From Eupeodes corollae (taxonomy: Eukaryota > Arthropoda > Insecta > Diptera > Syrphidae): DNA of 64,000 nt. The notes under the pieces were generated by a model that saw only the letters and a program-made list of their open reading frames with translations, ran no database searches and had not been told where the DNA came from. The stretch lies in contig NC_079147.1 of NCBI RefSeq assembly GCF_945859685.1, positions 263,242,572 to 263,306,571 on the forward strand, written 5' to 3'. Positions 34,250-46,232 of the stretch are shown here, one piece after another. Position 1 is the stretch's first letter. Every line of letters starts with the position of its first letter. The position numbers were made by a program, and so were the translations under genes.

Positions 34250-36045
34250 GTGTACGTCTCCACCCTTATCGATCTGCAGCTATATACCTTAACTGTGGCC
34301 ACGTCTTTCTCTGGGAGTTAGCTTAAGATAGCACTGTAGATTTCCTTGTTGTTCTTGGTCATCCAACCCGACGTGACCCCTGAGGATTCCATTCAAAGGA
34401 CTGCTTCGCAATATCATCGTTTGGTTTAATTAGTGTGTGACCAATCCATTGCCATTTGCGCTTTCTGCTGTCGATGTCCAAGCACCTCTGACCTGTCATA
34501 CGCCACAATTCCTGGTTAGATATTGTTTGTGTCCAGCGAATTTTAAGGATGTGACGCAGAAAGCGGTTCACAAAATCCTATGATTTTTTCTAGATGGTGG
34601 CCGAGACTTTTCATGTTTCACAAGCATATAATAGCACGGATTTCAAATTTGATTCGAAGAATCTCAGTTTAGTGCGTAAGGAGACTTGAGTGGATTTCCA
34701 AATTTGTGACAGAGCACTAAAGGCAACGAGAACTTTATTTATTCAGCTTTTTACGTCCAGATCTGTACCACCATTTGCTGATGCAATACTTCCGAGGTAA
34801 TTAAATTGTTCGACCTCTTCAACAAGCGTGTCATGCGAAATAATACGATGTTGTGTTGGGGGGCCTGTTAGCATTATTTTTGTCTTTTTGCTATTTATTT
34901 TAAGACCGCACGATTCTAATTTCACCCGTAAAATTTGATACATATCGTTCAGCCCACTGATGTTATTTGCCATGAGACAAATATCGTCCGCATAGTCTAA
35001 ATGGCTAAGCCTTTCAAACGTTCTTCCTTGAATACCTTGCCTCTCAGTTGTACCGACGCTGGCCGACAAAACATCCCCTTGTCTCACAGACAACGCACGA
35101 CCGACCGTTGCGGGTGCCAGCCTGATTCCTGTTGAGTATAGTCTCAATTCTAGCCTTTATCCTTTCGAGGATTAAAGTTGTCATTAGCTTTGGGAAAACG
35201 GACACAACGGTAATACCACGCCAATTGTTGCAGTTCTTGAGATCACCTTTTTTTGGCACCTTAACAATCACTCCATCCTTCAATTCCCTTAGTTTGAATA
35301 AGCGGATGCAATATACTACCTGGTGTGGCGGTATCAGCTTTCAGGAATTCCGCTGGTATTCCGTAAAGCCCGGCTGCTTTGTTGTTTTTGAGGAGATTAA
35401 TCGCTGTTTAAATTTCCGCTACTGAAGGGGGTTCGATGTCAATACCCCTGCAGGTCTGCGCATATTGTTAAGTTGGGGCACTATTGCACTCTGTTCAACG
35501 GGGTCCTCATTGAACAGGGCACAAAAGTGATCCTTCCACCTGCAAAGTTGAACTTCAATTGATACCAATAGTGTCCCATCCACATCCATTATAGGATGAT
35601 TGTTGTTGCTTTTGTTCCCGACAACTTCCTTGGCTATTTTTCACAATTCTCATATATCTCCTCTTCTTGCAGCGTTTTCAGCACTATCAGCGAGTCCATC
35701 TATCCTCACCCTCCTGTCACGTCTCACACAATGATAGACCATCTTTTGTGCAATCCGATATTCGTTTCGCAATTCAGCCTTTCGTTGAGCGTCTGTCTCG
35801 GCGTTTATTTGCATCTTCAACGATTTACGAAGCTCTATTATTTCCCAGGTGTTTTGGTATATCCAAGAGTCACTTACTCTCGTACGCCTAGGTAAAGTGT
35901 AGGATCTAGCCTCCATAAAAACACTGTCACCCCACATCTCGTCAAAATCTGAGTCAACTCTCACATTTAATGACGAAGCTCTGTAGTTAAGGGTGTTGAT
36001 ATAGCTACGACTTATGTTGGCATAACTTAAAGCATTCGTCACTTA
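34250..36045 (-). pseudogene. non-LTR retrotransposon RT relic, third type
   Basis: On the minus strand from about 36045: the endonuclease-RT linker (SSLNVRVDSDFDEMWGDS, RKAELRNEYRIAQKMVYHCV), fingers GVIVKVPKKGDLKNCNNWRG, then QAGTRNGRSC, and after a deletion of motif A RQGDVLSASVGTTERQG. The palm follows with HLDYADDICLMANNISGL (YADD intact near 34985), the thumb VEEVEQFNYLGSIASANGGT, and the C-terminus ILKIRWTQTISNQELWRMTG and RKRKWQWIGHTLIKP. The endonuclease is absent. Frameshifts divide it into four frames. This family is unlike the RTE, jockey and CR1-like elements here; I do not assign it to a clade. Confidence 0.8.
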
Positions 36046-37011
36046 AAGTGCGTACATATCTGAACAAAACTAGTTTCTAATAGATTTGCAAATATTATAT
36101 TTATGTTCGGAAATTATTAAAATTTTTAAGTACTTTTAACTTCAGCAAATTTAAAAACAAGATTTATGTAAAATTCTATCGTCCAAAAATTGAGTTTTAG
36201 TATTCTCTTATTCAAAAATATTGGTTTTAAAGGTGACAGCGGAACCACATTTAAATTGATTTCTGCTTATTGAACGGTTGTTTAATTTCCAATTCTTTTG
36301 AAACCCATCTATATTTAGCTAGTTCAAAACTAAATATATGACAACATTAAATAGTCGTTTCAAATACTAATCTACTAATAATTTTAACAATATAATGAGC
36401 GTGTTTTTAGAAGCATATAGAATTTTTAAAAGGGATAAAACGAAGATGATTTTTTTTTCAAAATTGAAGTGAAATTTACTTTATTCAGAAGATAATCTTT
36501 TAGATTTTCTTTATTCAACATTTGAGGCCATTTCACGGGTCTGTTGCGTAAAATTTCGTTTACAAAAAGTTTTCTTTAGCAAATAAATTGTGTGTTACAA
36601 GTGCGCCGTCTTGTTGAAACCTTAGCTCCTGTATATCATAGTTCTTGATTTAGTGAACGAAAAGCCAGTAATGGCTATGTTTACATTGTGTATACAACGG
36701 TTTCTTAACATAGACTGAAGGATTATAGTTTCTCAAAAATACGGCAATTTTGTTTATTGACATGTATTCGTTCAAACAAAAGTGAGATTCGTATACGTAT
36801 TTCAAACAGAACCAAGTAATACAAAATAATTTTGGGCTATTTGGAGAAGTCTTTCAAGCGTCAGAATATATTCATGTTGAAATGTTAAACCGAACTAAAA
36901 ATAAATCACTTGACAACTAAAAATAACAGCCAGTGAAAAAAGTTTTTCCAGCATAAAATTGTATATTTCTCAAGCACAAAATATCAGTGATATTAGTTTT
37001 GGCCCTGTTTT
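36046..37011. other. AT-rich sequence, nothing recognised
   Basis: Stop-rich on both strands, with no motif or repeat shared with the rest of the window. Confidence 0.5.
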
Positions 37012-37252
37012 AAGCCCCGTAGCGTGATGGTGATTGCATTGGACGGACTGTCATGAGAGAGGTCTTATGTTCAATCGCTACCTGTGCGATCTAAACTTTT
37101 TTCTCGGTTACAGTGTGGAAAGCGATTTCTCAAATTAGTCGTTCGGATTCTTCGCAAGACTGTAGGCTTCCACCATTATTGACAACATACTAGCACACAG
37201 GAATGCTTAAGAGTTGTAAGTCACTAGGTCCTCGTTCTCAACGGAGTGTTTA
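37012..37252 (+). repeat. tRNA-derived SINE, longest copy (S3)
   Basis: The head (ATGGTGATTGCATTGGACGG, GTCATGAGAGAGGTCTTATG, TTCAATCGCTACCTGTG) aligns with S2 but both promoter boxes have mutations. The body continues further than in the other copies: GTGGAAAGCGATTTCTCAAA, TTAGTCGTTCGGATTC, CACACAGGAATG, GTTGTAAGTCACTAGGTCCT, ending near CAACGGAGTG. It shows the probable full length of the family, about 240 bp. Confidence 0.68.
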
Positions 37253-38974
37253 ATTTTTGTTTCTACAGTAAGATTTAAAGGTAAAATTTTGAATACTACG
37301 AACATTGTAGGATCACTATTTTCATTTGATTGACATTAAGGTTGTGCAAAAAAGAAACTTGATATTCAAAACCTCTTTTAATCTAGTTTTGATGGAAAAC
37401 AAGTTTCAAAGGAGACTCCATAACATGTGTGTAAGTCGTATAATAACTTATACTGATGAGAAGTTTTCAATATTTAAACCATGAAATACATAAATATCAT
37501 CTTTCTTCTTTATCGTTCCTTCGATAACTATTGAACTCCATTGACTTGAAGTCAAAATCCACGATTTCAAAAAATAAATATCTTCATGTTTATATTGATT
37601 CCAAACCAGTTGACCTAATTATGCTACTCTAAAAAGTTCACTTCGTCAATGTATATGTGACCCAATAACCTGGAGCGTCCATAAAGAATTTCTCCATTTC
37701 CTCTTCGAGAGTTTGGTTGGCATATTGCTAAGCTATATATTGAACTGAACAAGTTGTCACCTCCCCTAATCTCTGCTCATTAGTTGCACATTCTTAACTG
37801 ACTGATGTTAGAAATCTAAAAATCAAATATATATTTTTTTTTCATCTCACACAAATCGCGCTCAATGACACAGCCAGGCACTCTATACTAGCGTATTAAA
37901 TTCCTCTCAAGATATATGACACTCATATTTCAAAGCTTCCAAGAAGCAAGGTAGAGTGCACTGTGCATCACGTTCGACATTGCATCAATGCATGTATCCC
38001 TAGAGCTAGATCTATAGAGTAGAAAATGTCCTCACTATGCACAGGCACCTACCTATACATCGACATCATCAGAAACATCCTTGCAGTGTATAGCTAGCTT
38101 TTAGGAATAGAGGGATAAGAATTAGGGACAACTGCATGCTCTGCTCACTCACTCATGCCAGGATACATAGTTACATTCTATGCTTAACCCGCAAATCTCT
38201 ATTAAAGGAGATGACATTTTGAGCTGTTGTCCGTAATGAGACTGTGACATTTCCTCATTGATTACACCTGGAAATAAAGGAAGCGAGTGAGAGTGAAAGA
38301 GAGAAGAGATAGATAGACAGAGAAGTATAGACATCAAATGACAAGCCATCGTTGCCCAAATTCAATCTCCTCTATACTTGCTTGGGTAATGTGAATGTCG
38401 ACATCAGCAGCAGTGTCCTTAATGTCACCATAAATGGATTCAAGGCATCCCATGCTTGCCGTTGCCGTTGCCGTTTCTCAAATAGCTTTGGATATTGGCT
38501 GAGGAAATTTATTTAATGTAATTTGCTGAGGCGGTAAGGTTTGGTTTGGTTTGGTGTATATAAAGAAATCAATTTCTTCACGTGTTCGTCTTCTGTTTCT
38601 ATTTCTTCTTATTGCCTGCGGAATGTTTAGTTCAAGAAAAAATTATGGATACCAAATGACTCTGCAAGGATGGGACAAGGACGACCATGAGCAGACGAAG
38701 ACGAGTGATGATGGTGAGCGACGTGTCTTTATTTGTAATCCATAAGGACTGTCCAAAGCCCCCGGCAGTGGTCCCAGTCTCGGCTAGGTGGTGTGGGAGA
38801 ACTCAAAATTAAATAATAACAAACACATGTTTCCGCATCCTTAACGCTCAGCCATTTGATTAATCGGACTTCTTTCCCTTAGCTTCACACGAATCCCATT
38901 TATCTTTTCTTTTGGTGCGAGAGTGTGCAAAATTATTTCACTGATTTAATTTTCACACACTCACACTAGTCGTG

Positions 38975-39060
38975 TGACGTCGTCGTCGGTTCTCGTCCCT
39001 ATCATCCTCATCTTCGTCATCGTCGTCGTCGACTCAACTCCAACTCGACTCGATTCGACT
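38975..39060. repeat. GTC/TCG and ACTCG simple-sequence patch
   Basis: Runs of CGTCGTCGTCG and CATCGTCGTCGTCGAC, then imperfect ACTCGACTCGATTCGACT. The 61-codon open frame across it starts with an apparent hydrophobic leader, which is probably an artefact of translating the repeat. Confidence 0.65.
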
Positions 39061-39175
39061 TGGCCAGAAACTTTCATCACCGACAGAGACATATCGTTGT
39101 TTACGAGTATTTCGGGGGCAACCCAGATCCCAGATCCCAGATTCAGCAGCAGAACTTAAACTAGGATCCAGAACC

Positions 39176-39310
39176 ATGGAAAAGACGAACTTCCTACCAT
39201 GGCTGATGCTTGTCTTGTCACTAGATGATGCATTCATTAAGGATACAAATCGGGCAGATATAGAAGTTCAGCATCTGGAGCAGCAGCACCAGCAGCAGCA
39301 TTTAGTATAA
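39176..39310 (+). CDS. possible 44-aa ORF with a signal-like N-terminus (candidate first exon)
   Basis: ATG at 39176 in good insect start context (AGAACCATGG) opens a 44-codon frame: charged start MEKTN, hydrophobic FLPWLMLVLSL, then DDAFIKDTNRAD, and a Gln/His-rich end. The hydrophobic segment is short but signal-peptide-like. The frame is also open upstream of the ATG for at least 35 codons, without another ATG nearby. A strong donor-like GTAAGT lies at 39367, 57 bases after the TAA. If that donor is used, this ORF would be a complete short peptide or an upstream ORF; if a donor inside the Gln-rich part is used, it would be a first coding exon. No homologue is recognised. Confidence 0.25.
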   Translation: MEKTNFLPWLMLVLSLDDAFIKDTNRADIEVQHLEQQHQQQHLV

Positions 39311-39313
39311 AAG
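39306..39313 (+). promoter_or_regulatory. TATA-box-like TATAAAAG
   Basis: A perfect match to the insect TATA consensus. About 35 bp downstream is ATGATGGAG (39341), and at 39367 a GTAAGT donor. It overlaps the end of the 44-aa ORF, so both cannot easily be functional. There is no further support. Confidence 0.2.
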
Positions 39314-40510
39314 CGAGACAAAAGAGGCAAGGATTCAAAATGATGGAGTGGTTTAGGGATTTGTGGGTAAGTTAGTGATTTTGGAATTATTGCTTTGTGT
39401 ATAGTGCTCCTCGACTCTTAGTAACGTCATATACGTTGTTACGTCATGTATGTATTTATGTTGGAAATCTCTCCAAGTGTTTGTGGGTGCTAACTAAACT
39501 ACCATTCGATTGAAAGTTCCTTACATTTTATACACAAAATGTATGCTTGTGGGTCTGTGCTATTTTTAATTCTTCGAAGCAAACTGAAATGAATATAAAT
39601 GTTCCTGAAATGCAGGAAATCCTGACAGCTGGGGGTTTCTCTATGTGATTGAAATTGTCGTAGCTTTTTGAAGGAGCTAAGCAAAAATATACGATGTTTT
39701 GAGAGAAATACAAAATAGTATTTAAAATAAAAAAAAACATAAATAGATGAGTACGAATGGTTGCAATTGAAAATGTCAAGTGTATGTCAAGAACTGTATT
39801 CAATCGTTGATATTTTTGTGGGTAACGCATTCACTCATTTTTGAAATGGCGACTGAAGATGCAATAAATTCTGAATTCTGTGCTGACTTGAAAATCAATG
39901 GGGCTTCTCAAGAATAAATCAAAAGAATCTATGAAACTACGAACATCAAATTCTGAGAAAATGTTCCTAATTTTTCCAAAAACATCTTTTAAATATGGTC
40001 CAAGTTCATTACGCCTCAATAAATTTAGATTGTTTTTAAATAAATCGCAGCAAACTTCATCTTTAAATTTAAATCGTTTTTTTTTTTCAAAGGTAGGTCA
40101 GAACTTTTTAAATCACTTTCGGATGATTTAACATAACTTTAAGTATTAATTAATTTACGTAACCACATTATTATGTTTAATGATGGTATAAAAATAAATA
40201 TTTAAAAATAACGTCAATATTTCCTTGAAAATTTCAACAAGATTGTATTTTACAGCTATGGCCAAAATAAGAGGAACAATATTTAATTTTAAGTTAGCAA
40301 CAAATCCAACATAATTTTAGTAGCAAATTCATTTTGAAATTTTTAAAAAGTATTATGGGTTCTGAATACCTTGAAGTTTTCATTAAAATCAAGAAACACT
40401 TGATTTCAACTTTTTCTCTTAGTTGTTAATTTGGTCTAATGTCTGATTCAAAACTTTTTTCTTACAGATTTTAATACTATATTTATTCTGTTTGTATTCA
40501 AGTCATCTAC

Positions 40511-40541
40511 CAGTGGTTTGATGGTTAGTGCGTTCGACTGT
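40511..40541 (+). repeat. tRNA-derived SINE head stub (S4)
   Basis: TTTGATGGTTAGTGCGTTCG plus ACTGT matches the A-box half of S2 (one mismatch in the core). Similarity stops at 40541, where a non-LTR relic begins. It is a truncated SINE or one cut by later insertion. Confidence 0.6.
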
Positions 40542-41895
40542 ACTGGGACTGCAAGATCCGGTCAGTTAATTCCAGTGACCCTAAACTCAACAAGATATTC
40601 AGAAAACAGAACGATAATGAACTTCCGTATCTGAAACTCCAAAGAACTGAAGAGGACAGAGACGAACTCAGAACAGCGCAAATAGATCCAAAGAAGATCA
40701 ATAGGAGGCGGTGGGAGCTGCTTTCCAGCAAGTGTACAAGGTGAATGTTAGCATTCGCCACAACTACGACCTGGAAAACAGAACCCTACTTAGTCTTTTT
40801 TACCTTCGAAATGATATGGAACTATTGTGGTCTGAGAACGGAGGCTTCAAGCGGTTCAATGACGATTCCTTGGCAAATGCCATAATCGCCGGGCAAACGG
40901 GACCAAGTCCCTTGCTACTGATGAAGGATAAGCTTCAGCTCATCTTCAACTCAATAAAAAACAAAAAGTCAGCAGATGTCGATGGTATATCCAACGTTAT
41001 ACTAAGACTGTAATTCATCCTCTCCCGAAAAAAGGGAAAGGACAAATCCAACCCGTCAAATCTTCGGTCTATAAGTCTTCTTCCGAGCATCAGCAAAGTT
41101 TTCGAAAAGATCATCAATAGGGCTCTGACTAAGCTGCGGATAACAAAATAATTCCAGATAAACAGTTCGGGTTCAAGGCGGGTCATGACACAAATCATGA
41201 TGCGTCTTAACTCGTTTCTGATATCGAATGGAATAAATCAAAACAACAATGCACAGGTGAATTTCTGGTTGATTTGGAAAAAGCCTTTGACACCGTATGG
41301 TTAGAGGGTCTTTACCTAAAACTGAGCAGGCATAAACAAGCCATTGTTGTATAATATGCTTAAAGGAAGAAAGTTTGTTGTCGAAAGTGGCAATGTAACT
41401 TCTACCACAACATTCTCAATTAAAAATGGTCTTCAACAGGGAGCGGTGAATTCGCCGATTCTCTTCAGCATTTACACCAGCGATCTGATAGGTAGTCTTA
41501 TAAAGGCAATTGCGTACGGCGACGATCTAACTGCGTACAGAGCGGCCCGAAAGGCTGAGATTATTAGAATTCTCTTTCAGCGTGATTTCGACAAGATTTA
41601 GCGATATTGCGACGACTGGAAACTGAAAATAAATGTCCAGAAGTCGAAGACAATTCTGTTCTGGACTCCGTTGGCTAGGGCCCAAGGGATACGTGCAAGA
41701 ATTGGCGCAATATGGTCATCGTTGATCAGCAAAAGCGTTGTGAAATACCTCGGTATCTGGTTAGATCAGTACTTGTGTTTCGACAGACATAAAAAACGCT
41801 GCTCAAAGACAGAGGAGCCTTCGCTCTGAATAAACGGCTGGTTTTAAGCAGTCGGCTTCACCCCAGAGTGATTTGCTACATGTGACCTTACTTCT
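40542..41895 (+). pseudogene. jockey-superfamily-like RT relic with YGDD box
   Basis: The plus strand codes the endonuclease-RT linker (SDPKLNKIFRKQNDNELPYL), FNDDSLANAIIAGQTGPSPL, fingers SIKNKKSADVDGISNVILRL, then LPKKGK and LRSISLLPSISKVFEKIIN. Motif A is eroded (about 41270), motif B reads NGLQQGAVNSPILFSIYTSD, and the catalytic box is AYGDDLTAYRAARKAEI. The thumb follows (DDWKLKINVQKSKTILFW, VVKYLGIWLDQYLCF), with frame lost near 41820. Stops and frameshifts break it into pieces. Endonuclease and 5' end are missing. The YGDD in place of F/YADD is noted in the findings. It ends where mariner sequence starts. Confidence 0.8.
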
Positions 41896-42275
41896 TCTAA
41901 AACAACGATAGAACGCTGTTACCGTCAATTCGGATTGTTAGGGTCATATGAAAACAGTATTTTGTTTGCCTCCTACTCCTTCTATATACGACTTGTAAAA
42001 TAAGTAAACAAGACTGTGCCATATGACCCACAAGTCTAGCGAATATATCTTTGTTGCAAGAGGCATTTCTTGGCCACATAATTTCTTGTCGTGGCGATAT
42101 CTACTGGCCACCAAGATCATGCGATTTGAAACCGCTGGACTTAAACAGGGTGAAAGTCCGTGTTTATGCAGATAAGCTTTTAACTCTTAAGCACTCAAAA
42201 ACCAATATTCGTCAAGTTATGGCAAAAATACCGGCCAATAAGTGTCAAAAAGTGGTCTAAAATTACCTAAAATGA
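41896..42275 (+). pseudogene. mariner transposase C-terminal relic (T4)
   Basis: After a degenerate AVTVNS block (41920) an open frame from 42051 reads MLQEAFLGHIIS, IYWPPRSCDLKPLDL, VYADKLLTLKHSKTNIRQV and AKIPANKCQKVV. This is the third-Asp region and C-terminus of the same mariner group as T1, T2 and T3. The LWG(Y) following the third Asp is lost in a small deletion. The second catalytic box is not recognisable. Confidence 0.8.
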
Positions 42276-43344
42276 ACAAAATTATTTTATATATGATTTA
42301 TTTACTTTTACTTTTCAAATCGCAAAGTGGATAACCTGTAACATTTGTTCCTATATAAATATATCACAATTGTTGCTGTGAAACTACCTTTTTTATCATC
42401 CGCGTCCTACTACCAAAAATATTGCGAGCGTTAGAAAAGAAAGATTTGGCTTATTATGAGGTGAACGTCGATTTTGAAATCCAGAATATTGCTAATACAA
42501 CGAAGTTGAAAAGGCAGGATGTGGAATAGTATTTCACATTCGTGTTGTACGGCTAAAAAACTAGATAATTTCTTTAACAGTGCACTTGAAGTTGGACTCG
42601 AATATAAAGCTATATTGTGGAATGCAACTGGCTTTTTTACTAGAGCATAAAAGGTTAAAATAACGTTAAAAAGAGGTATACTACGATGCTCTGGTTTGAA
42701 AACTGTCCAAGAGATTTAACTAAGTTACTGAAGCACCAGCCCAGATATGACAAAACCTTATTGCATCGCCTGAGAAAACCCAAACGACTTATAGCATTTA
42801 TGGTGACACCGCGTATACGATCTTTCAAGAAGTAGCAAGTTTTGAGAATAGCAAGAATTTCGGAATTTTGTATTTCTTTGATTCAAGTGGGCACTGATGG
42901 ATAATAGAAAAAGTGGTGAATTAAGATCAATCCTTTTTTACTAAACCAAATTTATCAAAGTCTGAATTTAATGAAATAATCAAAAATTTCAGTTGATGAA
43001 TTGCATCTCAAGAGAAGGTTGTGAATTTGAAAGACGTACAATCCTAGCATTTATATTGGACTCCTAAAATGACTCCAGGATGGTTTTTAGAAGGCACAGT
43101 GTTTTGCTTACATATTGCGATTGGTGGACAAATCTGTCACTATTCATGAGATGGCACTTATATCAAGGATTCTGAAAACCCTAAATTTTAGGTGTGTGTA
43201 TTTCCAACCACCTCTTGTGGAAGTATCACACAGGCAATTTCACCAAGTATGCCACAGTTGTTTCGGTTTCTTAAGAAGATGAAATTATTGTTTTCCCACT
43301 TCTGATCTGTTTGAAAATTTATAAGACTTATATACGTTTAAAGT
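42276..43344. other. unidentified sequence between TE relics
   Basis: No frame with recognisable motifs. The plus frame around 42655-42840 is somewhat protein-like (LLKHQPRYDKTLLHRL) but I cannot assign it, and it is broken by stops. Confidence 0.4.
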
Positions 43345-43760
43345 TTGAATATAACTTCAATCTTATGGCTGATGCTCAAGCAACTGTCTTAAGTCACTTA
43401 GACAGTATTGAACGCAAAGTATTCAAATTATTTGGTGATGAAATTATGGTCAAATTATTTGCGTGTCGGTAGAACACCGTCGTAAAGTTTCATGACTAAT
43501 CCTGTTTTAACCTTACTTTACTGGATTCTGCTCTAGAGAAACAGACAGTTACATTGATTTCCTAAAGCAATTCAACCTTAACACTCGTGACTCCAGAAAT
43601 GCTCATCATTATTCCCTCGATCCAGAGATAAGTTCGTAAGCCGTACTAATCGAATGTGGAATGTTTTCCCACACTTTATCTTTTCCAGTGATTGCAAACT
43701 TCGGAAATTTATAACCAATATATCTCTTTTTAAACCCTCTCCTTTTCCTATTGCACTAGA
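43345..43760 (+). pseudogene. C-terminal fragment of a non-LTR ORF2
   Basis: Frame-shifted plus-strand pieces read AQATVLSHLDSIERKVFKLF, then FCSREIDSYIDFLKQF, TRDSRNAHHYSLD, SRTNRMWNVFPHFIF and FKPSPFPIALEL. The IERKVFKL and RMWNVFP blocks are typical of the post-RT tail of jockey/CR1-type LINEs. The RT itself is absent. A mariner relic follows at 43870. Confidence 0.62.
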
Positions 43761-43869
43761 ACTCGGCCTTTCGCAGACTCTTACTTAGCGAATTTTGCGT
43801 CAGGGATTGGGCCTACACCTGTATACATGATCCAACTAACCCAGGAGCTCAGAGTTCATGACCATAGAA

Positions 43870-44460
43870 AACACCATTTGTTCGATACTGGGCTTTGATT
43901 CGTTTGGAAGAGGACGCCAATGTTGGCGGAAAATCATCTACAGCAGGTCATAATGCATCCTCAAAAAGTTATCGTTTGGTGTATATTAGGCCAGAGCGCG
44001 TCGTAATTGGTAGGTACTTTTTTGAAAACGACGCTACGGTCACAGTCAACACCGAGCGCTACATAACGATGATAACCAATTTCTTATCGCCCAAATTGAT
44101 ACATATGACAACATGTGGTTCCAGCACTACGGCGCGGCGCGGCGTCGCTACGTTCACCTCGATCAACATTTTGGACGAACGCTTTTAGGTTAAGGTTACC
44201 TTTAGCAGGGGTGATGTGAATTGGCTACCAAGGATATGCTAGACTTTTTCTCCTGGAGTTTTTTGAAGTCGCAGGTCTATGCAAATAAACTACAATCAAC
44301 CAATGCCCTAAAGGTGAAGATAACACAGGCCATTGCTTAAATTCAGCTTTTAGCCGGATCTATGGGGAAGAGTCATTCAAAATTGGACCACTCGGATCCG
44401 TGCCACCGTAAGAAGCCGACGATGGCATTTAAATAATGTCATATTCCATACTTAATGGCA
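43870..44460 (+). pseudogene. mariner transposase relic (T5)
   Basis: Scattered frames give the block around the glycine-rich centre (RYFFENDATVTVNTERYITM), then DNMWFQHYGA (the QQDG box with second Asp changed to Tyr), GDVNWLPRIC in place of WPPRSCD with the third Asp lost, and the C-terminus IQNWTTRIRATVRSRRWHLN plus NVIFH. It is the longest mariner relic here but has lost two catalytic positions. An A-rich run follows at 44480, then an array element. Confidence 0.75.
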
Positions 44461-44549
44461 TACAAGCGCCTTTCAAATAAAAAAAAAGAGGCTGGGATGC
44501 GACCCACACTGACAACTTTCCATCCCGTCTGTCGATTTGTCTTGCTTAA

Positions 44550-46232
44550 AAGATTGTCTATTTGTACTAGTATCAATTTTACCAAATTTGCGTACTAATT
44601 TTTATAGATTTTATTTTTTATGAAAAAACGGACTGTTGGATTTTTATATAAAAATCACTGAAAACATCGAAAACAATATTTTTTGTAAAATAAAATAAGT
44701 TTGAAGCCAATATTTTTAATTTTTGAAAAGCTATTTTAGTCGAAAGTAAATTTTTACCAAGTTTTAGTATTGTTTTTTTTTAGAGCTTTATTTTTTGTAA
44801 AAAAACCGTCAATTCGATTTTCTTCAAAATTCTATCAAATGTTGAAAACAATATTTTCTATAAGATAAAATTAGTTCGAAGTCAATATTTTATAGTTTTG
44901 AAAAGATATTTGAGTCGAAAATCAATTTATATTAACTTTTGTTAATTTTTGTTTAGGTATTTAATTTTTTGTGCAAAAACTATCAATTCGATTTTTTTCA
45001 AAATTTTACTAAATGTTAGCAACAATATTTTTTGAAAGATAAAAGTAGTTAAAAGCCAATATCTACAATTTTTGAAAAGATATTTGAGTCGAAAATCAAT
45101 TTTTACAAACTTTTATAAATTTTTTTTTAAGGTTTTTATTTTTTGTAAAAAAACTGTTAATTCGATTTTTCTCAACATCTTTCAGAATGCTTAAAACAAT
45201 ATTTCTTATTAGATAAATAAGTTTGAAGTCTAACTTTCAAGTTTTTGAAAAGATATTTGAATCCATATTCAATTTTTACCAACTTTTGTTAATTTTTTTC
45301 GGTTTTTAATTTTTTGTACAAAAACTATTAATTCGATTTTGTTCAAAATTTTACTGAATGTTGACAACAATATTTTTTGAAGATAAAAGTAAATTATAGC
45401 CAATATCTCAAAGTTTTGAAAAGATATTTGAGTCGAAAATCAATTTTTACAAACTTTTATACATTTTTTTTTAATGTTTTTATTTTTTGTAAAAATAAAA
45501 AAAACTGTCAATTCGATTTTTCTCAAAATTTTACTGAATGTTGAAAACAATATTTCTTATAAGATAAAATAAGATTAAAGCCTAAATTTGAAGTTTTTGA
45601 AAAAATATTTGAATCGATATTTAATTTTTACGAACTTTAAGTAATGTTTTTTTTAGATTATATTTTATATTATATTTATCTCAAAATTTTATCAGATTTC
45701 AAAAACATTATTCTCCGTTGCTCAAAATTGTTTTGGAGATGAAATCATATGTAAGTCGTTAAATTTAGGAGGTAACAAATTTTTTTTTCAGGTTTTTTGA
45801 TTTAGAAAAAAAACCGTTATATTGATTTTTTTCAAAAAATATACTTCTTTGAGATCACGTTACAGTTTATTATATAAAATTTAATGTAAGTCTCTGCCGT
45901 TTTTGGTTCGTAGGGTTAACCAAAATGTTCACCTTTTTTTTAAACTGCTATGGTAAAAAAACCACCCACGCAATTTTCTTGAGAGCCCTTTCTGCATCTT
46001 TCTGCCTTATTATCTGTATAACAAAATTTATTTGAAGTCGATATCTCTTCTGGTTCTTGAGCTTTTGACGACGAAAAAAACGTGCGGACGTACTAACGTA
46101 CGTACACACGCACGCACAGACATCTTTCTAAAAATCTTTTATTTCGACTCTAGGGACCTTGAAACGTCGAGAAATGTCAAAATTTTCAATTTGACAAATC
46201 GGACCCGTTACAATAACTTCCTATGTGTAGTT
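44550..46232 (+). repeat. array/hairpin repeat element with about six 173-bp units (R4)
   Basis: This is the clearest tandem array in the window. The anchor AAAAGATATTTGAGTCG or its variants occurs at 44726, 44901, 45075, 45248, 45419 and 45601, giving spacings of 175, 174, 173, 171 and 182 bp. Each unit holds TTTTTACCAACTTTT, a poly-T/GTAAAAAAACTGTCAATTCG part, and ACTGAATGTTGAAAACAATA. After the array comes the conserved 3' block (about 45896-46232) with an ACGTACGTACAC stretch at 46088-46117 and a decayed terminal hairpin at 46215-46232. There is no protein-coding potential. Confidence 0.8.

Larger units (their letters stand above)
37253..40510. other. probable host DNA; one candidate exon region near 39.0-39.4 kb
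   Basis: No TE similarity is seen. The 38.0-39.4 kb part is richer in GC and in CAG/GTC trinucleotides than the rest and contains TATA-like boxes (38555 and 39306), a small signal-peptide-like ORF (39176-39310) and a strong splice-donor match (39367). No family is recognisable. The 39.4-40.5 kb part is AT-rich. Confidence 0.45.

Noticed and set aside
38551..38745. 64-codon frame with a hydrophobic leader after a TATATAAAG motif
   Set aside because: The leader arises from T-rich sequence and the TATA-like string overlaps the start of the frame; no further support.
44550..46232. CRISPR-like array
   Set aside because: Units are about 173 bp, AT-rich and contiguous without unique spacers, and the context is eukaryotic. 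It is a tandem array within a mobile repeat.
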